From NCBI GenBank assembly GCA_019279435.1, contig JAAALK010000287.1, forward strand, positions 87,935,532 through 87,999,531: 64,000 nt of DNA, given 5' to 3'. The notes beneath the pieces were generated by a model, which made no database searches, was not told the origin of the DNA, and saw nothing but the letters and a program-made list of their open reading frames with translations. Positions 1-12,497 of this stretch are shown piece by piece. The position numbers and the translations under genes are program-made. The number at the start of each line of letters is the position of its first letter. Positions within the stretch are counted from its first letter, which is position 1. The stretch is from Zizania palustris (lineage: Eukaryota; Streptophyta; Magnoliopsida; Poales; Poaceae).

Positions 1-2711
1 TGCTGAATAATAAAGACCAAGATCAGGCGCATAGGTGAGATACCTGAAAATGCGCTTGACAGCCTGCCGGTGAGACGCGCGTGGTGAAGACTGAAAACGC
101 GCGCAAAGTCCCACGGCGAACTGTATGTCCGGTCTCGTTGCTGTCAAATACAGCAGTGAACCGATCATCCCTCGAAATTCTCTCTCATTGACCTTGACAC
201 CGCTCTCATCCTTGTCCAGACCCCCAGAAGTGCCCATCGGGGTCATCTGCGGTTTCAATTCACCACCAAAGTCAATTTCTTAAGCATGTCACGAGTATAC
301 TTACCTTGGTGGATGAAGGTGCCGTCCTTGGTCTGCTTGATCTGGAGCCCTAAGAAATACTTGAGCTCACCCATGAGGCTCATCTCAAACTCACTGTGCA
401 TCTGCTCAGAAAACTTGGGCACAAGAGAATCAGTAGTACCGCCAAATATAATATCGTCCACATAAATCTGAGCAACTAAAAAATCTGAAGCATCTCTGAG
501 CAAGAAAAGAGTTTTGTCTACAGAACCCATCACAAAGCCCTTCCCCAACAAAAATTGCTTCAACCGGTCATACCAAGCCCTGGGGGCTTGCTTCAACCCG
601 TATAAAGCTTTGTGCAACTTAAAAACATGTCGAGGAAACTTAGGGTTTTCAAAACCGGGGGGTTGCCTAACATAAACCTCCTCCTCTATGAACCCGTTCA
701 GAAAAGCACTCTTAACGTCCATTTGAAAAAGCTTAAAACCTTTCGAAACGGCAAAAGCTAAAAGAATACGAATGGACTCAAGACGGGCAACAGGAGCGAA
801 GGTTTCTTCAAAGTCAATACCTTCCTTTTGGCAATAACCCTGGGCGACTAGTCGAGCCTTGTTGCGCACCACAACCCCATCTTCACCTTGTTTGTTCTTG
901 AAAACCCACTTAGTGCCTATGGGGTTGCATCCAGGTGGCGGCTCTACTAGTGTCCAAACCCGATTGCGGACAAAATTCTCAAGCTCTTCTTGCATAGCAT
1001 TAATCCAATTAGAATCAGAAAGAGCATGAGAAATGTCTCTGGGCTCAAAAGATGCAACAAACGCAGATTCAGCAAACACAGCGAGAGAGGCAGAAGAACG
1101 CAAAGTTCTCTCAGTCAAATCACCAATGATGAGCTCTGAGGGGTGATCACGCTGAACTGCTCGGGTTCCCTGGTGATCCGAAGTCACCTTACCGGAGTCA
1201 GCAGCTGGCACCTCTGGACTCGACTGAGGGGGCTCGATCGAAGTGGAAGAAGTGATCAGAGGTCCGCCCTCATCATCAGTCGAAGTCACAGAAGGTGTGG
1301 GCTCTGCGGGGGATGCAGAAGGCCCACCCTCAACAACAGCTGGAGTATCCTCATCTTCCTCGAAGATGGACTCTCCGAGCTCATCATCACCAGAAAGCTC
1401 AAAAGAAGGAGTCAAAGAAGGCAAGGACTCATCAAAAGAAACCTCACAAGTCTCGACAAGCAGCTGGGATTCGAGGTTCCAAACACGGAAGCCTCGAGAA
1501 TGCAATGCATAACCAAGAAAAATACCATCCCAGCAACGAGACTCAAACTTGTCCAAATGCCCTCCCTTCTTGAGCACAAAGCACTTGCAGCCAAACGCTC
1601 GCAAGTGACTCACCTTGGGCTGTCTGCCAAACCACAACTCATATGATGTCTTACCAATGTAAGCTCTAAGAAAAATGCGGTTGGCCAGATAGCAAGCCGT
1701 GTTCATGGCTTCAGCCCAAAAACGCCTAGGAGTCCTGTGCTCATCGAGCATTGTCCTGGCCATCTCAACTAGCGTGCGGTTCTTTCGTTCCACAACGCCG
1801 TTCTGTGGGGGAGTATAAGGAGAAGAAAACTGATGGTCCAGACCCTGATCACTACAGAAGCTGACGAACTGAGAGTTCTTGAACTCAGAGCCGTTGTCGG
1901 AGCGAATTGCTCGCATCCGGCCATTTTTCTCATTCTTCAGCTTGAAAATCAGGTCATGGACAAATTGAAAAGTTTCATCCTTAGACTCCAAAAAGAAAAC
2001 CCACGAGAAACGAGAAAAGTTGTCAACAATCACAAGTGCATACCACTTCCCACCGACTGAGCGTACCCGAGCTGGACCTACAGTGTCCAAATGTAAAAGC
2101 TCGCCTGGATACGAAGTCATCACCTGAGTCACAGGTGAGTGAGAAGCGGCAACCATTTTCCCATGACGACAGGGATGACAAACTAGATCTTTCTCCATCT
2201 TAAGCTTGGGCAATCCTCGGATGAGGTCCATAGAGCTTAACCTGACTAGCAGATCAAAACTCAAATGACCTAACCTCCTATGCCACTTCCAGAGCTCGGA
2301 AGAAGATCCAGCAATCAAACAGCGAGAAGGGCCAAAAGAACTAGAGAAGTCAATTCGAAAAACTTTACCGAAGGGTAAAATCTGACAAACCAAAGACCCT
2401 CTAGAATCAATCACAGAAGAATTGCCCTTCTTAAAACGCACTTCCAAACCATCCTCAAGAAGTTGCGAAACAGATATTAAATTAAAGTTCAGATTTTTAA
2501 CCAAAGCAACATTCGTTAAAGAGAAATGGTCTGAGATGCTGATTGAGCCTATGCCACTTACTTTCCCTTGACCGCTGTTCCCGAACGTGATATATTCTTT
2601 TGAGCTCGGGGGAGTGAGACTGGAGAACCATCTGCGATGTCCCGTCATGTGGCGAGAGCATCCTGAGTCCATGATCCAAACATCCTCCAGTCCCCGGTCC
2701 TGCACAATCAA
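1..2711 (-). pseudogene. pol: Element K pol (protease, integrase, RT), partial
   Basis: This is the copia polyprotein in a different frame from gag. The start at 2711 is only where the open frame begins. Visible in order are the protease motif WIMDSGCSRHMTG, the integrase zinc domain (WHRRLGHLS, then CHPCRHGKM), integrase catalytic residues (LHLDTVGP, IRSDNGSEF, NGVVERKNRT), and RT with IYVDDIIFGG at the active site. The frame ends at 255-257 because of an apparent one-base deletion near 270. The other frame continues the RT C-terminal part to position 1 (MIGSLLYLTATRPD is readable). RNase H is cut off by the window. Frame loss makes the copy non-functional as it stands. Confidence 0.9.
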
Positions 2712-5452
2712 TGTCTGTAAGTGGGAGCAAATGGTCCGGCACCAGGTTTAGCAAAAGAGCTAAACCAGTGTCGAGCCATCTGCTCAAAAGATGGAAAGCG
2801 AAAACCATCAAAAGAGTTTGGACCAAAACGCGGTCCACGGTTCTTCCTAACCCTACGGCCACGAGGTCCAGAACCGTAGCCAACTCGGTCTGGAACTCTG
2901 CCGGAACGAACACCACCAACTGGAGCACGGGTACGAAAACCGTCTCCTCTACCACCACCTACACGACACGGCCTGGCCTCCAGCCTCTCCCCGCGCCGAG
3001 GAACACGCTGTCTACCACCCTGCTGGTAGAACTGCACCTAATCACTACGAGCCCTTTCTGCTCTCTCAACCCGCTTCCTCCTGAAGCAAAACTCCGCAAG
3101 ATGCCCGTCTCTCTGACAATACTCACAATGATAGGTAGGCTTCTTGGGATGTGGTTGAGGCTTGGGGTTCTTGGGCTTGGTAGTGTTTGGTGTGGTCTTC
3201 TTGGGCTGAGAGGGTCCAGGAAGAGAGTCAAGAGTAGTTTGAAGATTTTTGGGCTTTGGAACCCAGATAGGTTTCTTGGGTGGAGCTTTAGGTGGCTCAT
3301 GAATCACTCCATCCTTGGGCTGACAAGCCTGGGAGGACTCAGTGGAGTGAGTCTTGGGATATCTCTGCTCTGGAGTCATTTTACTCCACTCCACTGCCCG
3401 GATGATGGCACTCTCAAAGTCAGCCTTGGTGTAGGTGTAACCTACCCCAAACCCATCCTGCCTCTTGAACTGCTGGATCATCATGCCAAGCTGTGGCTCT
3501 CTGGCACTGATCCAACTCAGGATAGAACGGAGGTAAAAGTTCTCATTCTGAGAAACTGCTAGCTCCTCTCTCAAGGAAGCTAGAACCTCCACCTGAGACA
3601 AGCAGGTCTCACACTCACTCTCTTTTTGGACAGACTTCCCGGCTTTTAGCTTAATCAGCTCCATTCTAAGAGACAGGCAGTTCTCACAGACAGTGGGTGG
3701 AACTGACAATGTCTCAAGCTCTAGCCTAGTCTGCGCAAGCTCAGCTCTCAACCTCTCTAAATCACCCAAATGCTCATTGCCCTTGGATTTCAGCTCAGCT
3801 AAGGCAGCTAGATGAGATGGGCAATCAACACAGGGTGCGACGACAGTGGCTTGAGCATCTTTCAGCTCCAGCTGAGCGCTTTCAAGCTCAGTGGCCAAAG
3901 CATCCCTCTCATCAACCCTTTCTGTGTACCTGGACTTCAAAGTCGACAGGTCACACAGAAGCACCTCACACTTCGGGCACTCACTGCTATCGCCCAAGCA
4001 AGGGGAAGAGGATAGACTCTCAATCCTACCGTTGGCCACGGCAAGCTCACTCTCTAACTCGTCTATCCTTTTCTTAGCCCCCCTAAGCAGTTTCTCCCGA
4101 TACTTCAACTCCTGACGATTGCTCTCAAGTAAATCTACAATTTCACGCTCATAAGATGATACCTTGCTATCGTCGTCGTCGGAGTCGTCGGAGGAGCTCT
4201 TTTCTTCTCTATCCCCAAGAGCCATGGAGCAGAAGCTCTTGCGGGATCTTCGGCGCTGGTGTGAGCGGCTCTTCGGCTTGTCTCCGAAGGCCATGAAGCA
4301 GAGGCCCGCCGGATCATCCTTGTCCTTCCCCTTCTTGATGGAGATCTCCTCATCGCTTGAGCTCGATGAAGAGGAAGAGGACGTGGATCTCTTGGAGTAG
4401 CTCTTCTCCATCTCGGCGAAGAAGGCCTTGTCGCGCTTCTTGTTCTCTCGCCGGTAGTCCTTCAGGTCCTTCTTGAAGAACCGAGTCTTTGGCTTGCCCT
4501 TGTTGAAGGAGGGGCTCTCGTGCTTGCCGGAGTCGTGGAAGCTGCTGCCGGTGCCCTTCTTGTATCCACTGCGCTTGGGGCAGTCGGCGATGAAGTGTCC
4601 TGGATCACCACATTCAAAGCATCCGGTTTTTGTGCCGTGTCTTTTGAACATTCTTTTATCATAGACACGACGCACCCGGTTGTTAAAGAGACACAAATCA
4701 TCATCTCCCAACAACTCAAGCTGATCCTCAGTGATAGACATCAAAGAGAACCCAGCACAGCTCACAGCAGAGGGATCAACAGAAGGTGTAGCAAGGGCCA
4801 GGGATTTTGATCCAGAGCCAGTGAGATTTGATCTCAACTGGATATCTACCTCAGTGGCCTTCAGCTTGCTAAATAACTCAGAGATGGTCAAGGTATCGTA
4901 GGAAGTACTCTCAACGATAGATGATACCTTGATTTCCCAGATCTTTGGGTCCAAGGTATGAAGAACCTTGAGCGCCTGCTCATGATCTGAGACTAACTGA
5001 GCACCCTCAGCCTTGTTGTCCCGAAGCTTGTTAATGATCGACTGAAAGCGACCAAACAAAGCCTCAACAGATTCACCCGGCTTTTGTGTGAAATTCTCAT
5101 ATTCACGCCGGTAGGTCTGATAGAGCCGAGCCTTGACCTGTGCCGTTCCCTCATGGTGTGCCTTGAGGGTAGCCCAGATCTCTCTCGCAGTGGAGAGATG
5201 ACTCACTCGCTCAAATTCAGTGGGACCTAAACCAGAAAACAAAATGTTCACAGCCTTACTGTTGCTCAGATGCTGAGCAATGATACCAGCAGTACCTTGC
5301 TCAGTAACTGGCAGAATGACAAACGTGGTGTGAACGCAAATGTCCCATATGTCCGAACCCTGGCTCATGAGATAGGCTCGCATGCGAGTCTTCCAATAAT
5401 TATAGCCATAGGCTTCCAAGGACGGGACCTTGCCAGGAGACGTCATAGTCAC
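2708..5452 (-). pseudogene. gag: Element K gag, long coiled-coil form, one nonsense codon
   Basis: This is the capsid/nucleocapsid region of the copia element. The frame opens with ATG at 5452, 46 bp inside the primer binding site. The N-terminal ~250 residues are a copia gag domain (YWKTRMRAYL near residue 20). A zinc knuckle CFECGDPGHFIADC (CX2CX4HX4C) sits near residues 278-291. Serine-rich and acidic stretches follow (about 350-440), then a long heptad-like coiled coil (about 440-660). A second, shorter Cys/His motif CEYCQRDGHLAEFC lies near residue 780. A TAG at 3038-3040 interrupts the frame, which continues as an Arg/Gly-rich tail to 2708. Such an extended gag is typical of SIRE-type elements. 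Confidence 0.85.
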
Positions 5453-5497
5453 TACTGGGGTTTAGAACCGGTTAAGGTATGGAAAAACCCTAACCTT

Positions 5498-5509
5498 GCT
5501 CTGATACCA
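5498..5509 (-). other. Primer binding site of element K
   Basis: The minus strand reads TGGTATCAGAGC, matching the 3' end of plant initiator tRNA-Met, separated from the LTR by two bases. Confidence 0.9.
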
Positions 5510-5931
5510 CATGTAGGACCGAAAGTAGCGACCAGAGGGGGGGTGAATGGGCGCCTTAAAAATTCTTTCGAATCAATGGCCTGTTCCCAATACCCAACTC
5601 ACCTCAAAAATACTACGCAGCAGAAAATAAACAGAAGGCCTAAGTCTAAAGGTTTCTAACCTAGAAGCATCTGATGATAAACAGTGTAAAACTAAAGTGG
5701 TGCAACTAGGCAGATAAACAAGTTGTAACAGGCCTATACTTCTCAATGAAATGATCTAAGTATGTATAAAGTGAAAAGAGAAGTTACTGTCCAAAGTTGT
5801 CTCCTGTTCGAAACTTGGCGAAGCCCCCTTCGCACGTCGAGGTCTGCTTCGGAGGTTGATGACGGAGTCTGTCCGAAGTGCCGAAGGTGTCACTGTCTAG
5901 CCTAGTTCGAAGTGGTAAGAAGCGAAGTGTA

Positions 5932-6150
5932 CTTCGGAGCGAAGTAAAAACAGTGCCGGAGCTTGGTTCGAAGTAAGCACTTCGAGGACAAGACTTCGAA
6001 CACAACTTCAAGTTACGAGCTTCGGAGCGAAGTAAACCAGTGCCGAAGCCTGCTTCGAAGTATGCACTTCGAAGACAAAAACTTCGAACACACTTAGAAC
6101 CGAAAGCTCCGAAGCTGAACCTTCGAACACAAAATCTTCGAACACAACAC
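5932..6150. repeat. 88-bp tandem repeat rich in CTTCGAAG in K LTR
   Basis: A unit beginning CTTCGGAGCGAAGTAAA at 5932 repeats at 6020, and a decayed third copy starts near 6107. The palindrome CTTCGAAG and its variants are dense throughout 5810-6540. Confidence 0.75.
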
Positions 6151-6963
6151 ACAAACAGACAACCTTCGAACAAAGAAGCGAAGTCTGTCACGTGACAGAA
6201 AAACAAGTCCGAAGCCTACAGCTTTACCTTCGAAGAGAACAAGCTCCGAACAAAAAAACGAAGGGTGACAGGCTACCAAGAGATCAATGCGAAGCTAAGT
6301 GGAAGGGCAAACTTCGATGACAACTCCGAGACTTAACGAAGTGTGAACTTCGAACAGCTAGGGCCGGAGTACCTTCGCACTGTTGATCGAAGTATGCGAT
6401 GCTGTCCGTTTAGAAAATACTTTGAAGCTAGCAACGCAGGACACAAAGATTTAGGTTCGAAGTCTGAGCGAAGCCTTTAAAGATGTTCGATCGGAGCCTG
6501 CCTCACGGAGTTAAGGGGCTTCACACAGAACCGAGCTTCGCCAGACACACTCAGAAAAAGGTAAAAGAGATTGTCAGCTTCGATCAAAAAACTGGGCAAT
6601 AGAAGGTGAAAAGCTGCTGCAGAACACTGTAGCTACAGTAAAGCAGTACTACTTGCAACAGAAAGAACTAGTACTCAGTTCGTGAAGAACAGAAGCACCA
6701 GAAGAACCTTCACCTCGAGAATAAAATTCACCAGCTCGTAGCCAGGGCAATAACTCCCCAAACCAAACAAAATGCAAGCAATAAATTCACCAGGGACCAA
6801 AGCATTTACGCATCCAAGAGATTTGAGCAAGAAAAATGCATACACAGTGAGAGGGAAGCCCTGGCGGCGCACACAGGAGAGAGAAGACAGGGGACAAAGT
6901 GACCCAGTGGGTGGATTTGATTTCAGCACAAAAGGGTAGTCCAAACCCTAGGGATTGGGGTGC

Positions 6964-6971
6964 TATTTATA
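6964..6971 (-). promoter_or_regulatory. TATA box of element K LTR
   Basis: The minus strand reads TATAAATA, about 490 bp from the outer LTR end. This is the expected U3 position for the element promoter. Confidence 0.6.
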
Positions 6972-7198
6972 GGCAGCCCAACACTAGGAATATTCTACCA
7001 GCCCCTTAGGGTTTTTACAGACTAAAAAATACAGAAAAAGACTCTACTGCCCTTAGGTATTTTTACAGACACAACTGACTGACTGTGGGCCTAGAGTAAC
7101 AGATGACATATCCGGAAGCTACTCTTCTGGACAGTCGGATACAGAATCAACGGTTGTCAGTTTTACGCCGAAACTGACAAAGCCTCCACCAGCTTTGC

Positions 7199-7399
7199 AC
7201 CAGGTACCCGGATTGGGCCGGCCCGACTCCGCAGCTCTCTCAGCCCGGCAATCGCTCACCGCCCGTGTACCTGAGTCAGTCCTGGTCAACAGCCCAGTGG
7301 GTCTTCTACTGCTCCTGGCCCATGCACCCGGATTGGGCCAGCCCGACTTCGCAGCCTCCTCTGCCCGACAGTCGCTCGCTGCCCGTGTACCTGAGTCAC
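7199..7399. repeat. 120-bp-period duplication in K LTR U3
   Basis: An ~80 bp block starting near 7199 recurs exactly 120 bp later near 7319. Both copies contain ACCCGGATTGGGCC and end CCCGTGTACCTGAGTCA, with scattered differences. Confidence 0.85.
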
Positions 7400-7460
7400 A
7401 CGCGGCCCATGAAACAGCAGATCTCTTCTCTTCTTCAGTCCTTGTTGACTATCATTGACA

Positions 7461-7957
7461 ATGACTCATCACTTCTGTAGCCATGAGGCCCACGCTATTC
7501 AGCATGGCTCCTCAACGTCCCCACCGGAGTCATTGTTGTGAAGCAGCAAGAGTTCCGGGATCTGCAACAAGGAAACTAGACCGTCATGGAGTATCTCCAT
7601 GAGTTCAACCGGCTGGCCCGATATGCGCCAGAGGAAGTTCGAACGAATGCCGCTCGTCAGGCCAAGTTCCTCAGCGGACTGAAGGATGATCTCTCCATCC
7701 AGCTCATCGCCGCGTACTATGCCGACTTCCAACGATTGGTAAACAAGGCTATTCTTGAAGAGATCGAACAAAACAAGTTGGATCTCAAGAAAAGAAAGAT
7801 GATCGCTTTCAAGCATCACTAGGGGAATATCCATAGACCCCGCTTCGTCCCTCCAGCCTAGGCACCCACCTATCATCCTCGACCCATCTACAGGCCGCCG
7901 TACACTGCCAATGGCCCAAGTACCAGAAATCCTCGCCCCGCTCCACTAGCTCCCTCG
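7461..7957 (+). pseudogene. gag: Element A gag remnant
   Basis: The segment MEYLHEFNRLARYAPEEV at 7586 onward matches element B gag at about 20800-20820 almost residue for residue. The match continues through LDLKKRKMIAFKH to about 7822 and then as degraded sequence to about 7957. An in-frame TAG precedes the ATG at 7586 where B encodes Arg. The upstream part is cut off by element K. The zinc knuckle, protease and first half of RT are missing, with LTR L in their place. Confidence 0.85.
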
Positions 7958-10314
7958 GTCTGGATGATGAGTGATTGATAAGGATAAGAGATCGAGTGGT
8001 TGAGATTGGTTTGAGTGCATCGAGGGGTTCGATGTGAAATGGAGGATGGTGTGCTGATGGGTTCGGCGGTGCGTCGCGTTCTTGTTTTGGCTTGTCTTGG
8101 ATGTGCAGGGTGGAAATGCTGACCGACTGTCAACGCCAAGTGATCAAGGGTCAAGCGGGGAGCTCGATGCCGGAGGATCAGGGAGGCCGGGCAAAGTTGG
8201 AGAAGATCTCAAGAGTGCACGAAGAGGCTGAGCAAGACTTGGACGGACGGCTGACTGCGACGGCGTGACGACCGGGTTCACGAGAGGGAGGCCAGGACAA
8301 GCATTTAGGCGGCTCGAGGGGATTGAGAGAGGAAGTAGCTTGCTGGCGCTCGGAGTCACGAAGCGGTGTCACGAGTCGAAGGGTTGAGAGGCTTTGTCGG
8401 TTTTTCCTGAAAACCATCACATATCTAGTTTTGTTAATTTTAATAGTTTGGAGTCCTTTTACTTTGAGTCAATGTGTAATAAAAGGTTGTGTGTATAGAG
8501 TTAGTGTACTCCTTTAGTATATTTTTTAGAATTTTCTAATTCTGAAAATATATATTACAAGGAATAGGACTTTTGTGTAATTTTCAATTCTAGAGGGTTC
8601 TGTTTAGAAAAAACCCCCATGGTTGGCCTATAATTAGGGAACCATATCCATGGGCAGGTGAGATATTTTTTGCTGTTCTTTTGGGCTGAACCAAATATCA
8701 AATCCATCAAATTTTGCTGTGTTCTTGTTGCTTTTAATCAATTTGGGTGTCACTGTTCATCATCCGGCAACCAGAAGAAATCTTGTTCCAGGCGCAGGTA
8801 CAATTTGTGTCTGGATTCGATTTTGTGCAGCGTTTTCTGGTGAATATACTACATAACTTGTTGTTGATGTTTATACATCTTTTGTTGAGGATGTTTTGAA
8901 TGTTCTATTTTCGAAAGTTGCAACTGGTTTCTGTGATTCCTTCTTAATTCTTTTGTTGATAAAACAAGGCATCGCTGTTCTGTAATTTAACTCTCGCTGA
9001 AATGGTTAAGTGTTTGTGTAGCCCTCTACATGTTTGATGAATTGTTGGTTCAACTTTTCATCAGCATCTTGGCTGATTATTGGATTGTTTCTTGAGTAAT
9101 ATTATGGTTGAAGGGATTCAAAGGTATTCCATAACCCTTTTTGCAGAAATTGAGAATTAATCCTTTCTACCATTTTGTTTTGTTCCTGCAGAGAGTTCTG
9201 ATTCCAGATTAGTTTTCTTGTGTGATCACTTTTGAATACGATTTTTGAGTAGTTTTTGTGCTGATTTTGGATCCGAGTTCTTCATAGATTTTGATGATCA
9301 AGTTTCTAGGGTTCCATTTACGAAGTTGTCAAAAGTTTTTGATCAGTGCTGCATGTATTTTTCTGCCCAACAAAGTACCTAAATGATTTTGAACACTTGT
9401 AATTTCTGTTGAGTACAGTGTTCTGTTTTCAGTCTGGATTCAATCTTTGAGGAAATGTTTAATCTGTTTTGGTACTATTTTTGGATCCAAGTTCTTCATA
9501 GCCTTTGAAGATCAAGTTTCCAGGGTTCCATTTTGGTAATTTTTAAGAGTTTTGGACCACTGCTACATATATTGTTCTGTCCAACAAAGTGCATAACTGA
9601 TTCAGAAAACTTCAGATTTCAGCTGAATACAGTTCTCTGTTTTCAGTCTTGACTCAATCTTTGAGATGATTTTTGATCTGTTTTGGTACTGTTTTTGGAC
9701 CTGAGTTCTACATAACTCTTATTGTCCAAGTTTCAAGGATTTCATATATGAAAATTACAAAAGCTTCTGACCACAACGGTATATAGTTTTTGCTCTCTTT
9801 TTGGGGATGTGGACATTTTGGCAGAAAGTTCAGACTGAGATTTTTCTCTTTCCTTCAGTATTTCTCTCGAAATTTGTTTCTGCGGAGCTTTTATGTTGGA
9901 GCTTTCAGTTCTGAATTTTGATTATCATTTGAATGTGTGCATGAGCATGTCTAAATTCATATTCTTGAAGTACTTGTCCAAAGACCATAGAATGAATTTG
10001 TAAACTGTATTTGTGAATGCTTTGGTCTTTATCGACAGTTCAATCTCCGATTTCTTCCTGTCGGCAAACCATTTGTCGATCTAGTCAGTGTGCTTCAGAG
10101 CTTCGGTGTCCGATAGGATAGTTCGGCTGATCAAACTCCAATTTAAGACTAAATTCTAGAATTGAAAAGGTTTTGTTGCTCTGATTGGTTTTGATTGATT
10201 TAAATTTGAATCTGGTCTTTAGAGGTGTGTTGGGTGATCTGAACAGGCCATCACATTCACGAGAAAGTGTCGAGGCACCTATTCACCCCCTCTAGTCGCC
10301 ATTCTGATCCCACA
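7958..10314 (+). repeat. LTR L: copia-type LTR, probably solo or truncated
   Basis: The right end is clear. The sequence runs CACCTATTCACCCCCTCTAG to ATCCCACA at 10314, which parallels the inner end of K's LTR, and gypsy pol resumes immediately after. The interior is T-rich without long ORFs, with a TATA-like element near 8625-8635. The left end is uncertain: gypsy gag similarity stops near 7957 and no clean TG plus target duplication is visible. No internal copia region or primer binding site follows, so this is an LTR alone. Confidence 0.6.
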
Positions 10315-12480
10315 CTATCGGAGGAATAGCAGTGGACCCGACCACCGTGGAAGCAATGACCAATTGGTTGCAGCCGACGAATGTGTCTAAAATCTGGAGT
10401 TTTCTAAGACTGACCAGATATTACCGCAGATTCATTAAGAACTTCTCTAAGATAGCCAAGCCCAAGACCATACTGTTGCAGAAGGAGTGCTTCTAGACCC
10501 TCAAGGAGAAGCTTGTATCAGCCTCGGTTCTAACCCTGCTAGATATACAAAAAGACTTCCACGTCTATTGTGATGCCTCTCGCCAAGGATTGGGGTGTGT
10601 TTTGATGCAAGACGGGAAGGTGATATCTTACGCCTCTCGTCAGTTGAGGCCCAATGAGTTAAACTACCTGACTCATGACTTGGAGTTAGCAGCAGTAGTT
10701 CATGCTCTAAAGATATGGAGACATTACCTTGTGGGTAATCGGTGCGAAGTCTTCACCGACCACAAGAGTCTTAAGTACATATTCACCCAACCAGATCTAA
10801 ACCTCAGGTAGATAAGATGGGTTGAGGTTATCAAGGATTATGAATTAGGCATCCATTACCATCCGGGCAAAGCGAACGTAGTGGCAGATGCTCTGAGCCG
10901 GAAGGGGTACTGTAATGCCATCATGATACAAGACCAGGCCCTACTGCTATACAAGAAGATGGAAAGGTTGAACTTAGGGATCACCACCAAGGAGTACCTC
11001 GCTGCACTAGAGGCAAGACCTGTCTTGATGGACCAGATCCATGAGACATAGAGGGAATACCCCGACATCATAGAAATTCAGAAGAATATGAGGAGGGGTA
11101 AAGCCCCAGGGTTCTCCGAAGATGAGAATGGTACCGTATGGTTCGGAAACAGAATATGTGTGCCCGACAAGCCCGAGCTGAAAGCTCTCATTCTCCAGGA
11201 AACCCATGAGACACTATACTCAATACATCCCGGGAGTACTAAGATGTACCAAGACCTAAAAGAGAAATATTGGTGGGTTAGCATGAAGAGAAAAATAGCT
11301 AAGTATGTGGCAAGGTGCGACACTTGTCAGCAAGTCAAGGCAGAGCACAAGAGACCTACCGGACTATTGCAGCCCCTCAAGGTTCCCAAATAGAAGTGGG
11401 AAGAAGTAGGAATGGACTTCATCACGGGACTGCCAAGGACCTAAGCCGGATATGATTATGTTTGGGTGATCATCGATCGACTCACCAAGGTGGCTCATTT
11501 CATTCTTGTTAAGACAACGTACAATGTCTCAAAGCTAGATGAGCTATACATGACCCGAATAGTGTACTTACATGGGGTTCCAAAGAATATCGTGTCCGAT
11601 CGAGGTAGTCAGTTCACCACCAAGTTTTGGAAGAATCTTCAGGAAGAGATCGACACTCGGCTGAACTTCAGCACAACTTATTATCCACAGACCGATGGTT
11701 AGACCGAAAGGGTAAACCAAGTATTGGAAGATATGCTTAGAGCCTGCGCCTTAGACTTTGGTGGGATGTGGGACAAGAGCTTGCCTTACGTAGAGTTCTC
11801 CTATAACAACAACTATCAGGTCAGCCTGCAGATGTCACCATTTGAGGCGTTATATGGATGTAAGTGCAGGACGCCGCTGCTCTAGGATCAGACCACTGAA
11901 TCACAATTATTCGGGATAGATATTCTGCGAGAAGCCGAAGAGAAAGTTAAGGTCATTAGGGATAGGCTAAAGATAGCTCAGTCCCGACAAAAGAGTTATG
12001 TCGATAACCGACGAAGAGACTTAGCTTTTGATGAGGGCAATTATGTCTACCTCCAAATCACTCCCCTCTGAGGTACTCGGAGGTTTAACATGAGAGGAAA
12101 GTTAGCTCCCCGTTATGTGGGACCCTTCTAGATTGTTTGTCGGCAAGGAGAAGTTGCATATCAGTTGGAGCTACCACCATCTTTGGCAGGAGTCCATGAT
12201 GTATTTCACGTCTCTCAGCTGAAGAGATGCCTCCGAGTACCCACCGAACAGGCAGACCTCCAACAGCTTGATATCCAAGAAGACCTAACCTACATCAAGA
12301 AACTAGTTCAAATCCTAGAAATCAATGAAAGAGTAACCAGGAGCCGAGTAGTGTGCTTCTGTAAGGTTCATTGGGATAACCACCCCATCGAGGAAGCCAC
12401 TTAGGAAAAAGAGGAAGATCTAAAGACCCAATACCCCGAGTTATTCAAGAAGCTTTCCGAACCTCGAGGACGAGATTCAC
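10315..12480 (+). pseudogene. pol: Element A pol remnant (RT end, RNase H, integrase, chromodomain)
   Basis: The sequence aligns with B from the end of RT onward. RNase H is visible at 10555-10811 (DFHVYCDASRQGLG). The integrase zinc domain lies at 11200-11340, the integrase core at 11410-11750 (ISDRGSQF-like and HPQTDG-like motifs), and a chromodomain-like tail (DLTYIKKLVQILEINERV) near 12280-12400. Many stops break it, including TAG at 10809-10811, 11391-11393, 11700-11702 and 12402-12404. The TAG at 11700 falls at the same integrase codon that is also TAG in B. Confidence 0.88.
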
Positions 12481-12483
12481 TAT

Positions 12484-12497
12484 ACGGGGGATAGGTT
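12484..12497 (+). other. Polypurine tract of element A
   Basis: The purine-rich run CGGGGGATAGGTT directly precedes the LTR start TGTAACA, as in element B. Confidence 0.7.

Larger units (their letters stand above)
1..7460 (-). mobile_element. Element K: Ty1-copia retrotransposon, SIRE-type, truncated by window start
   Basis: This is a minus-strand copia element. Reading leftward it has a 5' LTR, a tRNA-Met-type primer binding site, a very long gag, then protease, integrase and reverse transcriptase in the copia order (integrase before RT). The RNase H end and the 3' LTR lie outside the window. The long gag with a coiled-coil extension suggests the SIRE/Maximus lineage. It interrupts the gag of the decayed gypsy element A, which resumes just right of about 7461. 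I could not define the target site duplication because only one end is present. The right end is placed at an ACA at 7460, but 7461-7504 is also possible. Confidence 0.9.
5512..7460 (-). repeat. Element K 5' LTR (about 1.95 kb)
   Basis: On the plus strand the LTR begins TGTAGGACCG directly beside the primer binding site, which fixes the inner end. The outer end is inferred from TG/CA termini and from where gypsy A gag similarity resumes. A TATA box lies on the minus strand at 6964-6971. The U3 part contains a 120-bp-period duplication and the long R-U5 part contains CGAAG-rich tandem repeats. The inner end resembles the 3' end of LTR L at 10270-10314. Confidence 0.8.

Noticed and set aside
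2711..3562. 283-codon plus-strand ORF
   Set aside because: It lies on the opposite strand of K gag, which has zinc knuckles and family similarity. It is a shadow frame.
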